Assembly: GCA_012845835.1 (NCBI GenBank)
Contig: JABAKD010000001.1
Span: 14,076,064-14,140,063 of the forward strand
Reading direction: 5' to 3'
Length of the DNA: 64,000 nucleotides
From: Undaria pinnatifida
Lineage: Eukaryota > Sar > Phaeophyceae > Laminariales > Alariaceae
Shown here: one piece after another, positions 61,922-64,000 of the stretch
Layout of the letters: every line of letters begins with the position of its first letter
Numbering within the stretch: the stretch's first letter is position 1
The notes under the pieces: generated by a model
Told to the model about the DNA's origin: nothing
Seen by the model: only the letters and a program-made list of their open reading frames with translations
Databases searched by the model: none
Position numbers and translations under genes: made by a program

Positions 61922-62489
61922 TGCGATTTATCGTGTACCCCGATTTATGGGACCTCTTCCGCAATATCCAGACGCCCCTGCGATACATCATTTCCCCCTG
62001 AAAATAGCATCCCCCCCCTGAATTATATCATCCCCCCCCTGAAATATACGGCTATATCACCCTTGATACAGTGTATCGGGGGGGGCTGTATCACCCCTGA
62101 TACAGTGTATCGGGGGGGGGGGGGGGCTATATCACCCCTGATACAGCGTAGGGGGGGGGGGATTGGTGCCATTTATCGTGCCCCCCGGTTTGTGCGATCC
62201 TTTCCGCAATATCCAGCCCCCACTTCAAAATGTCATCCCCCCCGTTGATAGTACAAAGGGGCTATATTTTACCCTTGATATAGGTAATCTCATCCGGCTG
62301 TTTGAGTGGGAGGGGGGGGGGGCTAAATTTTTCAGGGGGGGTGATATATCTCAGGGGGGTGTGATATATTTCAGGGGAGGATGATATATCTCAGGGGGGG
62401 ATGATATATTTCAGGGGGGATGAGGTATTGAAGTGGGGTCCGGATATTGCGGAAGGGATCCCATAAATCGGGGGGCACGATAAATCGCA
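61922..62489. mobile_element. Foldback element with about 110-bp inverted arms
   Basis: The ends TGCGATTTATCGTG and CACGATAAATCGCA are exact reverse complements. The arms continue through CCGATTTATGGGA, CTTCCGCAATATCC and blocks of CCCCCCTGAA(A/T)TATATCATC. The interior has three units of about 36 bp at 62050-62160 with the palindrome GATACAGTGTATC, an extra arm-like copy at 62166-62245, and five units of about 21 bp at 62334-62425. No reading frame is preserved. Confidence 0.85.
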
Positions 62490-63196
62490 GCAGACGGGCA
62501 GTGCAGGGAGCGCCTGTTCCACAGGCACCTTGGAAGCCCGAAGGGGGCGCACGTGGACACTAATAAACAAAGGAGAGTCTGAAGGCACTCCAGACGAATC
62601 TAAAAACGGGTCTCTGGCGGGCGGCACGTGAGTGCCCACCGGAGGGGGTTTCTGCCCTGTACCCACGCCTGAGAGTGTGGACGAGGTAACTAAGCCCGAT
62701 GACTCCTCTGTCATAAAGAACAGGCCAGAGCGCCCGCCGCTCATGCGAGGGAACCCCAAGCCGAGCGCAAAAGAGGGGCTCGGGGTTCCGGCGCAGGCCT
62801 TCTAATGCCAGGGTGCGCGGCGTTTATCGACGGCGTCCGGCGGCGAAAGAGCATGAAAGCTGCTTGCGGTGACAAGAGGTGCTGTATCAGAACGTTGAGG
62901 AAGGTTGCCGGTATCAACGGGCAACGTTCGGGGTATAGGGGCAGCTTCGGGGGCTGATCGACGTTGCGCTTGACGAACGTGGGGGATACGGGCATCTTAT
63001 GAAATATATGGTTGTTCTGGTGGCAGTGCTCGCGGCCGACGCGCGAGGGGTACGGCACCGCCGTCGGGGTGTCATTTAGAATCGCGTAAAGTGCCAGGCT
63101 GACGCCCATTGGGTTTATTATTCGTGTTATACAATTGGCTGAGACGCCTGGTAGGCGCGTGATGAAGCGGGTGAGGGGGGAATGATTAGTGTAAAG
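62490..63196 (-). pseudogene. Probable gypsy 5' half, unassigned frames
   Basis: Two minus-strand frames of 122 residues (the 62741-63109 frame and the part of 62391-62759 beyond the foldback) are open and Pro/Arg-rich. No motif was recognised. Gag or gag-protease spacer is the guess from position. Confidence 0.3.
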
Positions 63197-63508
63197 TTAT
63201 GGCAGAGCTACTGGCGTATTGTCCGTAGCCGCCGACGAACTCCTGCTGTGGGTGCCCGGACTGCGCGTCTTGAGAATTATGGGCTGAGTTGTGATTTGGT
63301 TTTGGCCCTGCTTCTGGTCGGACCGTTTGCGGCGGCCTTGCGGGAGCTGTTCCCGGCCACCCCTTTTGTAACCGCAGCGGTAGCATGCGTTCTTGTTAGC
63401 GAAAGTACGCGTCACCGCCATATTTGAGTCGACTAAGCTCGAGGTTCGCACACCCACTAGCGTTTGTAAACAGGTGCTTGCACTGTTAAACATAATGTGA
63501 CGTCTCAT
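63197..63508 (-). pseudogene. Gag zinc-knuckle trace
   Basis: A 103-residue frame holds NACYRCGYKRGGREQLPQGR (Cys at 63383-63385 and 63374-63376). The spacing of the two Cys and the flanking basic residues match a retroelement CCHC knuckle, but the His and last Cys are absent. It supports a gag region upstream of the pol half at 50.8-54.8 kb. Confidence 0.5.
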
Positions 63509-64000
63509 GGAAATTTAGGTATTGTCCTTGGTTGTTTCCTGAAGGGCTGCCACGCGGGCTGTTGGTGAAAGGAGACCGCTCCACAGAGGAAAGTCATCGG
63601 TCGAGAAACTACGCTAACAGTGCAAACTTCATCACGTTGGGTAAGCGGCCAATGCGAGTACGACGTGGATGAAACCCAGGGGTCAGTTGAATCTTGTCGC
63701 ACATTCCTTATAACTGGGTTACGTTGCGAGCCCGTCGCCCAAGCAGAAGCCTACAATAGCGCGCGCCCCTAGGGCGGCACACGAGGGTGCCCACGGGGCG
63801 GAAATGCCCCTTGCCCCGATCCCGGCCGCAACAGCGAACATATTTGTTTGCCATCTACGGGAAGTTCCCAAAGACCCACGTAGCATCGGTCGACCCAAAC
63901 AAAAAAAGACAAGTTGCCAGCTCTCCCGGGTACAGGCTACCAATGCGCTGCGATAACTGCCCGTTCACCCTCGGACGAACTATCTCTAGCACTAGCCCCA
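63509..64000. other. Window end, unassigned
   Basis: A 74-residue minus-strand frame (63719-63943) shows no motif. It may be more of the gypsy element. No LTR could be matched within the window. Confidence 0.4.

Overview
The window looks like eukaryotic nuclear DNA of an alga or related protist. It is a mobile-element graveyard rather than a gene-bearing region. I found no intact host gene, no rRNA, no intact tRNA and no CRISPR array. The recognisable proteins are broken transposon proteins: two LINE reverse transcriptases, a BED/hAT transposase, a Ty3/gypsy pol and a Ty1/copia gag-pol. Their sequence style (LINE motif LYADD, gypsy RNase H ending LSRLPQPATEHDRSG) reminds me most of brown algae and other stramenopiles. 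That assignment comes from memory of protein families, not from a search.

Layout. 0-5.5 kb: short dispersed repeats, then a 2.5-kb C-tract-rich repeat block (2.8-5.3 kb). 6.1-8.6 kb: a decayed LINE and a decayed hAT element. 9-14.7 kb: a MITE, a 100-bp tandem array and a second copy of the C-rich block (10.4-13.9 kb), split by a 269-bp MITE, then tRNA-derived SINE pieces. 14.8-19.9 kb: a 5.2-kb interval bounded by inverted repeats of about 500 bp. 21-30 kb: tandem duplications, MITEs, SINEs, polypyrimidine repeats and a second, better LINE (25.2-26.5 kb). 30.6-50 kb: many copies of one MITE family with exact 4-bp target duplications, a 1.46-kb TA-flanked inverted-repeat transposon (34.3-35.7 kb), degenerate satellite-like arrays (37.5-39 kb) and foldbacks. 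50.8-64 kb: a decayed minus-strand Ty3/gypsy element, cut by a complete-length but dead Ty1/copia element (54788-60999, 5-bp target duplication TGCCG) and by smaller inverted-repeat elements.

Strongest results. (1) A MITE family with a GACC(C/A)AGGCTACGG end and perfect 4-bp target duplications at five sites (AGCA, CATT, GTCG, GTTT, TTGA), with two internal palindromes in the best copies. (2) A TA-flanked CAGT-ended transposon with GGCGG dyads. (3) A 5.2-kb interval with half-kilobase inverted ends. (4) Nested insertions that allow relative dating: MITE in C-block, repeat K in MITE, copia in gypsy. (5) A copia element whose two LTRs are nearly identical except for one replaced patch, although its coding frame carries five visible breaks plus loss of the protease aspartate.

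The elements do not form a pathway. What links them is nesting, and the likely use of enzymes encoded elsewhere by the many non-autonomous copies.
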